From NCBI GenBank assembly GCA_030700225.1, contig JAUYJT010000061.1, forward strand, positions 1 through 39,120: a stretch of 39,120 bases of DNA, given 5' to 3'. The position numbers and the translations under genes were made by a program. The notes beneath the pieces were generated by a model. That model was given only the letters and a program-made list of their open reading frames with translations, had not been told where the DNA came from and ran no database searches. Below are positions 24,799 to 32,166 of the stretch, one piece after another (the first letter of the stretch is position 1; the number at the start of each line of letters is the position of its first letter). Source of the DNA: Candidatus Nanopelagicales bacterium (GTDB lineage: Bacteria; Actinomycetota; Actinomycetes; S36-B12; GCA-2699445).

Positions 24799-26598
24799 TC
24801 ACCAGGAGCCGCCCCCTCCGCCTCCCGACCCACCACCTGATGAGAATCCCCCTCCACCGCCGCCGGACGAGGACTGTGTCGCGCTGTAAGCGGCGACCGC
24901 GCCGGTCGACACTGACGCGACTCCGTAGGAGAGCGCTCGGCCCACGTAGTACGTGCTCATGGCGTTGCGGTACCCAACATCGTCGGTCGCCATTCCCACG
25001 TCGGGCTTACAGGCCTCGGCCCAGGTGTCCGCGCAGCCGAGCGCGACTGCCCAGGGCAGGTACTGAAGGAAGTACTGAACCTTCAGGCTGTAGTCGAATC
25101 TCTCAACTGAAGCCTTGGTCGACAGGGCAGTGCGCAGTCCGCAAACCGCGTCTCGGTTGTGCAATCCCTCGGGGCTTAGCGTCGTGGCGAGGTCGCGACC
25201 TGACCACAGGCCCGCTATGGCCGGAATCGCGAACAGCGCGCCCAGGGCTTGGGATTGCGAGGCGACTAGCGCCACGAACGCGATCGACGGAAGAAGCGCC
25301 GAGATCACGTGCAAGGCTTGGCCGGATCCCGACTTGGTGGCCTGGCCGGACGCGATGGCCGCAGCGGTCGATTCACTCTTAACCGCGGACATGGTGGACT
25401 GAATGATCTGCCCCATGGCCACGGATTTCGACTCGATGCGCTGCGAGCTACCCGGAACTCCTAAGCCAAGGTTGGTCAGGAGCGTCAGCGCGCCCGTCAT
25501 GTCGGTGGGCATGGGGGCTTCAGTGCGTTCGATGTTGATCCAGTCAGGCTTCTTCTTGGTGTTCATCTTGCTTGGGTCCACAGTCAGCTTCAGCACGCCG
25601 GCTGTTGACAACTGCAAGAGCAGAGCCTGGAAAGCGTCATCCACTGGCTTCTCATCCGCGGTCCACGTCAACTGCAGGATGTCGGGACCGGGTGCGACGA
25701 ACGACGGCGCCTGGCTCGCTGCAGGTTCCTTGCGCTTGCGGATCTGCCAGTAGAGCAGTGCCGCCGCTCCGAAGCCAAGAAGGATCAGCAGTGCTTGCAC
25801 AAGAGGCTGAGCCAGCGGTCTCTGTGCGTCGGCGACCGGGGTCGCGGTGAGGCCGGTCGGCGCGAATGTGGCTTTCCATGTAACGGGGGACTGGCGGGGG
25901 AGCGGACCAAGCTTCTGCGTGTAGGTGTCCTTCCCCGCGAGCTGTGGGGTGCATTCTCCGGTGTCGGTGATGCAGCGCAACCCGGTCGGCGGAGCCGGCA
26001 GCTTGGCTGTGATCGTTGCCGACTGCATCGGCATGGTCCACCCAACCCCAATGACGTCCCAGTACCACTGGTAGTCGGGGGAATCGGGGATGGTCGTGAT
26101 GGCACCCTTCGCCGACGTCGTGATGCGGTAGTGATTCACCGTGCCGCGCTTGTACGTCACGGCCGCGCTGCCGATTTTCGCCACCAGAAAATCGTTCTCG
26201 TAGTAGGTCGTGTACGGCTCGGGGGCGCACTTCCCCGCCTCTGAGCACAGCTCGATCTTCTTGATGGTGACGGGGTGGCGCACGTTCGGATCGACGCTGT
26301 TCTTCTCGTCGAAGAAGCGGAAGATGCCATGCTTCGTCTCAGTGAACCTGACGTCGAGCGTCTCGACGGAGTTCAGATCCCCGGTCGGGGACAGGTCATA
26401 CGCAACGTCGTAGCGCGAGATGATTGAAGTGTCGCTAGTGCTGGCTGACGAAGTGATCTGCGAAGTGATGTTCACTAGGGCCGGGAACGCCAGGATTGCG
26501 ATCCACACAGCGATGACCGCGAGGATGCGTAGTACGCGCGAGCGGTATGCCAGGTATGCGATTACGACGGCCGGTACCGCCACCCAGAGCCAGTCCAT
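24799..26598 (-). CDS. DUF2207-domain membrane protein with glycine-rich C-terminus
   Basis: A 599-aa membrane protein. Two N-terminal hydrophobic segments (about residues 5-45) are followed by an extracytoplasmic DUF2207-type domain (about 60-265, starting ISRYDVAYDLSPTGDL and including NHYRITTSAKG and WYWDVIGVGW). A membrane helix lies near 280-297, then a cytoplasmic region, a further hydrophobic pair around 430-465, and a C-terminal run of glycine and serine ending GGGGGGSW. The Gly-rich terminus resembles that of TPM/YgcG-type proteins. Function is unknown. Its start lies 6 bases after the lemA stop, and the LemA-DUF2207 pairing recurs in many bacteria, suggesting a shared envelope role. 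Confidence 0.85.
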   Translation of the reverse strand: MDWLWVAVPAVVIAYLAYRSRVLRILAVIAVWIAILAFPALVNITSQITSSASTSDTSIISRYDVAYDLSPTGDLNSVETLDVRFTETKHGIFRFFDEKNSVDPNVRHPVTIKKIELCSEAGKCAPEPYTTYYENDFLVAKIGSAAVTYKRGTVNHYRITTSAKGAITTIPDSPDYQWYWDVIGVGWTMPMQSATITAKLPAPPTGLRCITDTGECTPQLAGKDTYTQKLGPLPRQSPVTWKATFAPTGLTATPVADAQRPLAQPLVQALLILLGFGAAALLYWQIRKRKEPAASQAPSFVAPGPDILQLTWTADEKPVDDAFQALLLQLSTAGVLKLTVDPSKMNTKKKPDWINIERTEAPMPTDMTGALTLLTNLGLGVPGSSQRIESKSVAMGQIIQSTMSAVKSESTAAAIASGQATKSGSGQALHVISALLPSIAFVALVASQSQALGALFAIPAIAGLWSGRDLATTLSPEGLHNRDAVCGLRTALSTKASVERFDYSLKVQYFLQYLPWAVALGCADTWAEACKPDVGMATDDVGYRNAMSTYYVGRALSYGVASVSTGAVAAYSATQSSSGGGGGGFSSGGGSGGGGGGSW

Positions 26599-26604
26599 GG
26601 CGGG

Positions 26605-27198
26605 CTAGAACTCGACAGTCGGGGGCTTGATGGTCTCCTCAGCCGCCATCGTCTCGATGACACGAGTGCCGCTGACGTCGAGTATGTCGAAGTACTCGCG
26701 CTTGCTTTCGTGCATGGCCGATGCCGCGATGTTGAACGGGACCGTCTCGATCTTGGTGTTCCATTGGCGGACGACGTCGTTGTAGTACTGCCGACTGAAA
26801 GCGATGCGGTCTTCTGTGTCCACGAGCTGCTGCTGCAGTTCGCTGAAGTTCGTTGAGGCTTTGAGGTCTGGATACCCCTCGGACAGTGCGAAGAGGTTCT
26901 TCAGGGCTCCCGACAGAGCGTTCTCCGCCCCCGCGGCCGCTGCGGGCGAGCCAGCGGCCTGGACCGCGGTGTTGCGGGCCTCAGTCACAGCTTCGAGCGT
27001 GCCCTTCTCATGAGTCGCGTAGCCCTTCACCGTAGAAACGAGTGTGGGAATGAGGTCGTGCCGCCGCTTGAGCTGGACGCTGATCTGCGCCCAGGACTCA
27101 TCGACCTTGTTGCGCACCGATATCAGTGAGTTGTAGATGATCACGCCGACGATCACGATCAACACCACGATCGCCAGCAGGACAATGACCCAAACCAC
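26605..27198 (-). CDS. lemA: LemA family protein
   Basis: A 197-aa protein. One N-terminal membrane helix (about residues 2-24) is followed by the helical-bundle LemA domain. Family signatures are YNSLISVRNKVDESWAQI, LKRRHDLIPTLVSTVKGYA, NFSELQQQLVDTEDRIAFSRQYYNDVV and the C-terminal PFNIAASAM...REYF. LemA proteins are envelope proteins of uncertain function. The GTG start at 27198 has GGAGGAA 4-5 bases upstream; a longer frame from 27369 would overlap the divergent Nif3 gene and adds no recognisable sequence. It is the first gene of a two-gene unit with the DUF2207 protein. Confidence 0.92.
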   Translation of the reverse strand: MVWVIVLLAIVVLIVIVGVIIYNSLISVRNKVDESWAQISVQLKRRHDLIPTLVSTVKGYATHEKGTLEAVTEARNTAVQAAGSPAAAAGAENALSGALKNLFALSEGYPDLKASTNFSELQQQLVDTEDRIAFSRQYYNDVVRQWNTKIETVPFNIAASAMHESKREYFDILDVSGTRVIETMAAEETIKPPTVEF

Positions 27199-27307
27199 GG
27201 CTTCCTCCAGGTTTCGACGCTTGGTGTTCTGTGAGTCATTCTCCACCGCTGAGCACATTGATGCCGCATTGGGAGCTTGTGAGTTCCGGCTCGCATAGGG
27301 TGGCCCG

Positions 27308-28456
27308 GTGACTGACGTGTGGACGCTCGCCGAAGTAGTCGCTGTTGTTGAGAGACGCTTCGACCCCAATGTCGCCGAGGAATGGGACCGCGTTGGGCTT
27401 GTTTGCGGAGATCCCCATCAGCCCGTGACGTCGGTGATGTTCGCGGTAGATCCATTGCGGCCAGTCGTCGACGAGGCAATTGAGTCGGGGGCCCAGCTGC
27501 TGGTGACCCATCACCCGCTGCTCTTGGCGCCCGTCCACGGAGTACCTGCCACTACCGCCAAGGGCAAGATCGTGCATGACTTGATTCGCGCCGGTTGTGG
27601 TCTGCTGACCGTTCACACGAACGCGGACGTTGCCACCGATGGGGTTAGCGATGCCATCGCAGATGCGATCGGGCTCGTCTCGAGGCGCCCGATCCGTCCG
27701 ATTCCGGACCGCAGCATGGTCAAGATCGTTGTCAATGCGCTTCCGGGTAATGCCGAGGCCGTGATCGATGCGATGGCAGATGCTGGAGCTGGCCGAATTG
27801 GCGACTACGACCGGTGTGCCTACTGGGTTGACGGGGCAGGGCAGTTCCGCCCGCTCCCCGGTGCCGTCCCGCACGTTGGAAGCGTCGGTCAGACAGAGCT
27901 CGTGTCGGAGAGGAGGGTCGAGATGGTCGCACATGCCGACTTGGTGCCCGCGGTCGTCGAATCTCTGCGAGAGGCACACAGCTACGAGGAGCCGGCCTTC
28001 GATGTCATCGATCTGGTCGACTTGCCTGGCGGCCGGGGACTCGGGCGGGTCGGCACGCTGGAGTCAGCGATGACGGTTACCGGCTTGGCCAGGAGACTGA
28101 GTGCCGTGCTTCCCCTGACGGCCCATGGCGTGCGAGTCGCGGGCGACCCTGACGCGGAAGTTCGCACGGTGGCCGTTTGCGGCGGGGCCGGGGATTCCCT
28201 CCTGGGTGAAGTGCGCCGGATCAACGCTGACGCGTATGTGACCGGTGACTTGCGGCACCATCCCGTTACAGAGCATCTCGCCGATGGAGGTTGTCCCGTG
28301 GTGGACATCTCGCACTGGGCCGGTGAGTGGCTGTGGCTCCGCCACGCGGCGGACTTACTGCGTGCGCAGGCGGCATCTGGGGGCGTGAACCTGGAATGTC
28401 GGGTCTCGGACATTGTTACCGACCCTTGGACACTGCACGTTGGGAGCACCGTATGA
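27308..28456 (+). CDS. Nif3/DUF34 family metal-binding protein
   Basis: A 382-aa protein of the Nif3-like (DUF34) family, often labelled GTP cyclohydrolase 1 type 2 although that activity is not general. The N-terminal half has WDRVGLVCGD, the di-metal-binding LLVTHHPLLL and TVHTNADVA. The middle carries a PII/CutA1-like insert (about residues 135-235), and the C-terminal half contains DAYVTGDLRHHPV and VDISHWAGEW with the remaining His/Glu ligands. The GTG at 27308 lies in a 109-base divergent gap with lemA; an AGGGTGG 4 bases upstream may serve as ribosome-binding site. It overlaps the zinc-ribbon gene as ATGA, a conserved actinobacterial pair. Confidence 0.92.
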   Translation: MTDVWTLAEVVAVVERRFDPNVAEEWDRVGLVCGDPHQPVTSVMFAVDPLRPVVDEAIESGAQLLVTHHPLLLAPVHGVPATTAKGKIVHDLIRAGCGLLTVHTNADVATDGVSDAIADAIGLVSRRPIRPIPDRSMVKIVVNALPGNAEAVIDAMADAGAGRIGDYDRCAYWVDGAGQFRPLPGAVPHVGSVGQTELVSERRVEMVAHADLVPAVVESLREAHSYEEPAFDVIDLVDLPGGRGLGRVGTLESAMTVTGLARRLSAVLPLTAHGVRVAGDPDAEVRTVAVCGGAGDSLLGEVRRINADAYVTGDLRHHPVTEHLADGGCPVVDISHWAGEWLWLRHAADLLRAQAASGGVNLECRVSDIVTDPWTLHVGSTV

Positions 28457-29169
28457 AGGCTGATCCGTCTGCTCAACGGCGGTTACTCGATCTGCGGGAC
28501 ATCGACGGGAGTCTGTTGCGGCTACGCCACAGGGTGCGTCAGTTGCGGGAGGATCCGCGCGTCCGAGATCTGTCGGGGCGTGAGGGGGACATCAAGAACG
28601 AGCTGGTCCGTGTCGGCGCCGAGGCCCAGGACCTTGTCCGCCTGGTCACCAGGGCGGAGGATGAGACGGCCCGAGTACGGCAGCGGGCGAAGCGGGACCG
28701 CGAGATCGCGTCGTCGGGGGTGGGGGCACGCCAGCAACAGGATCTGCAACACGAGCTGGCGACCTTGGCGCGGCGAGAGAGCGAGCTTGTGGATGCCGAA
28801 CTGGAGCTCATGCAACGGCAGGAGGACCTGGCCACGATTATCGCGCAGCGTACCGGGCAGCTCGAGAAGCTGGGTCTAGAGCTGAAGGAGGCTGTCGAGG
28901 CACGAGATGCCGAACTGGCCCGGCTCGGCAGTGACGAGCGCGAGTTGGCGGCGCACAGGGCTGAACTTGTGTCTGGGATTCCGTCCGAGCTGGTGGGCGC
29001 GTACGAAGGAGTCAGGGCTGAACGGGGAGTTGGCGCGGCCGAGCTTGAGGGGAATCGGTGCATGGGTTGCCGACTGGATCTCGCGCCCATGGAAGCTGAA
29101 CGGATCAGGTCTGCCTCGCCCGACGAGGTGGAGTTCTGTGAGGAATGCGGCTGCGTTCTCGTGCGGTGA
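28453..29169 (+). CDS. C4-type zinc ribbon coiled-coil protein (CdsZ-like)
   Basis: A 238-aa protein. Residues about 5-180 form a long charged coiled-coil hairpin rich in Arg, Glu and Leu. The C-terminus carries a zinc ribbon, CMGCRLDL...FCEECGC, with two CxxC pairs. This matches the family that follows Nif3 in actinobacteria and other bacteria; structural relatives exist in Helicobacter and mycobacteria, and the physiological role is unsettled (RNA or RNA-polymerase association has been suggested for relatives). ATG 28453 overlaps the Nif3 stop as ATGA. The RNase H/CobC-like gene found next in many actinobacteria is missing; a palindromic element and rnpB follow instead. Confidence 0.88.
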   Translation: MKADPSAQRRLLDLRDIDGSLLRLRHRVRQLREDPRVRDLSGREGDIKNELVRVGAEAQDLVRLVTRAEDETARVRQRAKRDREIASSGVGARQQQDLQHELATLARRESELVDAELELMQRQEDLATIIAQRTGQLEKLGLELKEAVEARDAELARLGSDERELAAHRAELVSGIPSELVGAYEGVRAERGVGAAELEGNRCMGCRLDLAPMEAERIRSASPDEVEFCEECGCVLVR

Positions 29170-29223
29170 ACCTGTGCGTTGAGGCTGTCGCGGTGTCCGG
29201 GTCCCTCCATCCCCTCCGCCGCA

Positions 29224-29326
29224 GAAACGGCCGTTCCGGCCAAACGCGCCCTTTCGGGTACAGGCGCGCCCGTTGCAACGGTAGTTTCCTTGCGTAACGG
29301 GCGCGTTTGTCAGGAACGGCCGTTTC
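29224..29326. repeat. large GC-rich imperfect palindrome
   Basis: The left arm (29224-29253) and the reverse complement of the right arm (29296-29326) share GAAACGGCCGTTCC and AAACGCGCCC, separated by four partly mismatched bases. The ~42-nt centre holds a further copy of the inner motif (GCGCGCCCGTT at about 29264-29274) that can also pair with the right arm. The arms could fold into a cruciform or a very stable RNA hairpin. It lies between the zinc-ribbon gene and rnpB. It lacks a U-run, so a simple intrinsic terminator is not a full explanation; a REP/MITE-like dispersed element is an alternative. Confidence 0.7.
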
Positions 29327-29387
29327 CGCAGTGGGGGAGCCGCGCTGCGGGGTGGTGGCACGGCCCAGGAGCGGTATCCTGGCGAAG

Positions 29388-29770
29388 GATGAGCCAGCCG
29401 GGCAGTCGCGGCGCCTTAAACGTGGCGTCGAGGAAAGTCCGGACTCCACAGGGAAGGGTGGTGGGTAACACCCACCCGGGGTGACCCGCGGGACAGTGCC
29501 ACAGAAATCAAACCGCCGGCCGTTAGGCCGGTAAGGGTGAAACGGTGGTGTAAGAGACCACCAGCGGCTGGGGTGACTCAGTCGGCTAGGTAAACCCCAC
29601 CCGGAGCAAGGCCAAGAGGAAAGACCGAGAGGTCTGACTGCGCGAACGATGAGGGCGTCCCGTCCGAGTTCGCGGGTGGGCCGCATCAGGTTTCCGGTAA
29701 CGGAGGCCGCAGATGGATGGCTGCCGTCGGCTTCGGTCGGCACAGGATCCGGCTTATAGGCTGGCTCATC
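29388..29770 (+). ncRNA. rnpB: RNase P RNA (M1 RNA), bacterial type A
   Basis: The catalytic RNA of RNase P, which matures tRNA 5' ends. The outer helix P1 is formed by GATGAGCCAGCC (29388-29399) and its exact complement GGCTGGCTCATC (29759-29770). Conserved core elements are present in order: GAGGAAAGTCCGGA (29430-29443), ACAGAAATCAAACCGCC (about 29501-29517), GGTAAGGGTGAAACGG, the GAGGAAAGACCGAGAGG-like region, the TTTCCGGTAACGGAGGCCG segment, and CTTATAGG (29753-29760) before the 3' P1 strand. The 383-nt length is normal for actinobacteria. A TATCCT at 29375-29380 is a plausible -10 close to the 5' end. Confidence 0.95.
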
Positions 29771-29803
29771 CCCCAAACACGCTCTGACTAGGTGTGATGG
29801 GGG
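29770..29803 (+). terminator. possible hairpin terminator after rnpB
   Basis: CCCCC and ACAC (29770-29780) can pair with GTGT and GGGGG (29792-29803) around an 11-nt loop with a small internal loop. No T-run follows, so termination would have to be of the GC-rich actinobacterial kind. Weak call. Confidence 0.3.
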
Positions 29804-29861
29804 CCAGATCTGCGACGATGTCATCATCAACTACCGTGAGCCGATGGCGATGGGAGAGCGA

Positions 29862-30515
29862 ATGTCATATCGAGTAGTTCGCAACGCTGCTGTGTCAGCT
29901 GCCATAGCCGTGGCCCTGCTGATCCCAGCTGGAGCGATCGCTCAGGCCGCTGATGCATCCGGTTGCTCGGGTGAGGTGGTCTCCTCCGGCGCTGATCGGG
30001 GAGTAATCGACACGGTCACCCTGCCTGGCCCCGGCGGAACGAAGGACGACCCGTTCCGAGTGGATTCCAGTGGTTCGGTCGCTTGGAAGGGTAAGACCGC
30101 GAGCGTGATCACCGGCGGATCCTGGTCGGTGACCATCATGGGGATACCGTTCCGCAGCGGCACGTTTGACAACGAGGCCGGTGACGACAGCTCCAGCGGT
30201 GTGCAGGACTTGTCCGTGCTCCCAGCTCCTGTGAAGTGGTTCCTGATGGGTTCCGCACGGATTCCGGTTTCGGGCACCGTGAGCGGATCTGGCGGCACTT
30301 GCACCGCCAGCATGTACATCTCCGGATCAGGTTCTGCGACATTCTCGCCGCTGTTCCTGGCGGGTATCACGATGGCGCTCCTCGGCTTCCTCGGGCTTGT
30401 GGCGATGTTCGCCGGGACGAAGGTCGTTGGCATCGCAGCGGCTCCAGCCTCGCCGCCCCCGCCTCCCCCGCCGCCCCCGCCTCCGCCGCCGCCCGGACCT
30501 GGAGCAGTCGCATGA
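29862..30515 (+). CDS. secreted, C-terminally anchored protein with polyproline tail (unknown function)
   Basis: A 217-aa protein I do not recognise. A signal peptide (residues 1-30, basic start, hydrophobic core, AQA-A cleavage region) precedes an extracytoplasmic domain of about 130 residues rich in Gly, Ser and Val. That domain has two or three cysteines (Cys35 and one near residue 147) that could form a disulfide. A transmembrane helix (about 165-190) leads to a C-terminal cytoplasmic tail with 14 consecutive prolines. ATG 29862 is used because GGGAGAG lies 5 bases upstream; ATG 29844 is possible. The stop overlaps the next small membrane gene as ATGA. Polyproline synthesis should require EF-P. 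Confidence 0.75.
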   Translation: MSYRVVRNAAVSAAIAVALLIPAGAIAQAADASGCSGEVVSSGADRGVIDTVTLPGPGGTKDDPFRVDSSGSVAWKGKTASVITGGSWSVTIMGIPFRSGTFDNEAGDDSSSGVQDLSVLPAPVKWFLMGSARIPVSGTVSGSGGTCTASMYISGSGSATFSPLFLAGITMALLGFLGLVAMFAGTKVVGIAAAPASPPPPPPPPPPPPPPGPGAVA

Positions 30516-30730
30516 ACACGAAAACTCGACGCCGCCCAATCCTGGGCTTCTTCTCCGGGCTCGTATTCGCGATCGGTATCTCGCTGCTGCTGTTCGTCTA
30601 CGGCGTGCTTCCGATGACTGTGGTGTGGCTTGGCTTCGTCGCGTTAGCGGGTGCCGTCATCGGTGTCGTGCTGGCATACATCGCACCGGCCAGGGAGCCC
30701 GCGGACGGCGCGAGCACAGAATCCGCCTAG
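30512..30730 (+). CDS. small two-helix membrane protein (unknown function)
   Basis: A 72-aa protein with a basic N-terminus (MNTKTRRRP), two hydrophobic helices (about residues 10-30 and 36-58) and a short polar C-terminus. The ATG overlaps the stop of the polyproline protein, so the two are probably co-translated and may interact in the membrane. Its final codons overlap by 4 bases the stop of the convergent glycosyltransferase gene. No family recognised. Confidence 0.7.
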   Translation: MNTKTRRRPILGFFSGLVFAIGISLLLFVYGVLPMTVVWLGFVALAGAVIGVVLAYIAPAREPADGASTESA

Positions 30731-32073
30731 GGCGCCTGGATGTCGGCCGTCCGTGCCAACTTTCGGACCCGGCGGCGTGACTTCAGGTAGAGCCAGGGGC
30801 CTGCCACGAAGCCTCTACGTTCGGCCCTGACCAACTCCCTGGGGTACTCGTTCGTGCGAGATTGGTTCTTCTCCGAGTTGAGCGAGAACATACGCCGAAT
30901 GCCCCGGGGAACCACGCGCAGCAGACGCAGCTTGGCGCCGCGCAGGTGTAGGAACTCGCGGAACAGGTAGGCCGACAGGCCTGAGCCATACGCGGACATC
31001 TGCTGGCTCAGTGCGTCTACGCTCTGCCGGTGGAAGTGGCGCACCATGGCTCGCGGCTCGTAGACGATCGTTCCTCCGCTGGCGATCACTCTCAGGAACA
31101 TGTCGAGGTCCTCGCCGCCGCCAGCCGGAGTGCCAGCGCCGAGAGCCTCATCGAATCCGCCGAGTGCCCGCAGAGCCTCGGTCCGAAACGCCATGCTATT
31201 GCCGCTACCGAACAGGCCAGCCGAGAACGGGAACAGTCCGCCTCCGTCGCCTTGGGGCCCGAGTCTCCAAACGCTTGAGTCGGTCGTTGCGGTGCTCCAG
31301 ACCGTGCGCTTGTACCCCTTGGTGAATCCTGAGCCCTCCTCGAAGAGTTGCTCAGCCTCCGACAGCAGCGAGCCAGGCAAGACCAGTCCCGTCACAGAGG
31401 TGACTCCCAGGTCCTCGCTGAACGTGGCCGCCGTCGAGCGGAGCCAGCCCAGGTCCACGATGGCATCGTCGTCCGTGTACGCGATGAGATCGACGTCGGC
31501 TGCGAGCGCGGACCACAGTGCTGCGTTACGCGCGAACGACAGCCCAACCCGATGCGCAGGAAGCAGGAGGAGCCGGGTGTCGGCGATCTCGGCCACTACT
31601 CGGGCAGCGGCGCCCGACGAGGGCGCGTTGTCCACTACGACGACCGAGAAGTCGCCGACGTAGTCCTGTGCCAAGAGCGCACGGATGCTGGCGGGCAGCA
31701 TCGGATGCTGTCCCAGAGTGCATACCACGACGATTGCGCTTGGGGCTGGGCCTACGATATCCAGCCTGCGCGCGCACGCGCTGATCGGCGCCCGGCATGC
31801 AGTCACGAGGTCGTCCGCACACTCGATTTCGTCCGCCCTCACGTGCTCGGCGATCTCATCGCCAAACATCCCGCAGGCATCCTCACGCCAGGCGTCCGGT
31901 CCAGCGGGGACGCGATCTGGCTCGACAAGTAGCCCGCCCAGCGGCTCGGAATGAAGCCGAACGGTCAGGTGTAGTCCAGCGCCGACCGGGACACCATGAG
32001 GTTGGCTTGGATTCGACAGCTCCAGGTCTGCACAGAGCAAGGGCCTAAATCCCGCACCGGCTGAAGTAGTCAT
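30727..32073 (-). CDS. GT2-family glycosyltransferase with N-terminal extension
   Basis: A 448-aa protein. Residues about 1-110 are an extension I do not recognise (includes PLLCADLELSNPSQPHG). The GT-A domain begins at about 113 (SAIVVVCTLGQHPMLPASI). The nucleotide-sugar/metal motif is DDD at 201-203, and the acceptor-side acidic motif GGGEDLDMFLRV and the HFHR segment are typical of family 2. The C-terminus is basic and may associate with the membrane. No membrane helices are evident. GAGGAG lies upstream of ATG 32073. It is divergent from the flippase gene across a 93-base gap. Sugar specificity cannot be predicted; a role in exopolysaccharide assembly is inferred from its neighbours. Confidence 0.85.
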   Translation of the reverse strand: MTTSAGAGFRPLLCADLELSNPSQPHGVPVGAGLHLTVRLHSEPLGGLLVEPDRVPAGPDAWREDACGMFGDEIAEHVRADEIECADDLVTACRAPISACARRLDIVGPAPSAIVVVCTLGQHPMLPASIRALLAQDYVGDFSVVVVDNAPSSGAAARVVAEIADTRLLLLPAHRVGLSFARNAALWSALAADVDLIAYTDDDAIVDLGWLRSTAATFSEDLGVTSVTGLVLPGSLLSEAEQLFEEGSGFTKGYKRTVWSTATTDSSVWRLGPQGDGGGLFPFSAGLFGSGNSMAFRTEALRALGGFDEALGAGTPAGGGEDLDMFLRVIASGGTIVYEPRAMVRHFHRQSVDALSQQMSAYGSGLSAYLFREFLHLRGAKLRLLRVVPRGIRRMFSLNSEKNQSRTNEYPRELVRAERRGFVAGPWLYLKSRRRVRKLARTADIQAP

Positions 32074-32166
32074 TCCCGAACTCCTCGCTGAACGCAGCCT
32101 GCTACGAACCCAGTTGACTAGTATCTTGGCCCGCCGGGATGCCGCTCGCGGTGCCAGGATACGACC
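32074..32166. promoter_or_regulatory. divergent promoter region between GT2 and flippase genes
   Basis: The 93-base gap contains TAGTAT at 32120-32125, a fair -10 for the flippase gene with a roughly 35-nt leader. The palindrome ACTAGT (32118-32123) could support promoters on both strands. -35 elements are poor. Low-certainty assignment. Confidence 0.3.

Noticed and set aside
27199-27369. N-terminal extension of LemA
   Set aside because: Polar sequence before the membrane helix would overlap the divergent Nif3 gene; GTG 27198 has GGAGGAA upstream.
29179-29484. Apparent proteins on both strands over the palindrome
   Set aside because: Both strands translate to similar strings because the DNA is an inverted repeat; they run into rnpB and lack ribosome-binding sites.
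29105-29830. Long minus-strand open frame across rnpB
   Set aside because: It lies antisense to the RNase P RNA, whose conserved cores and P1 helix explain the sequence.
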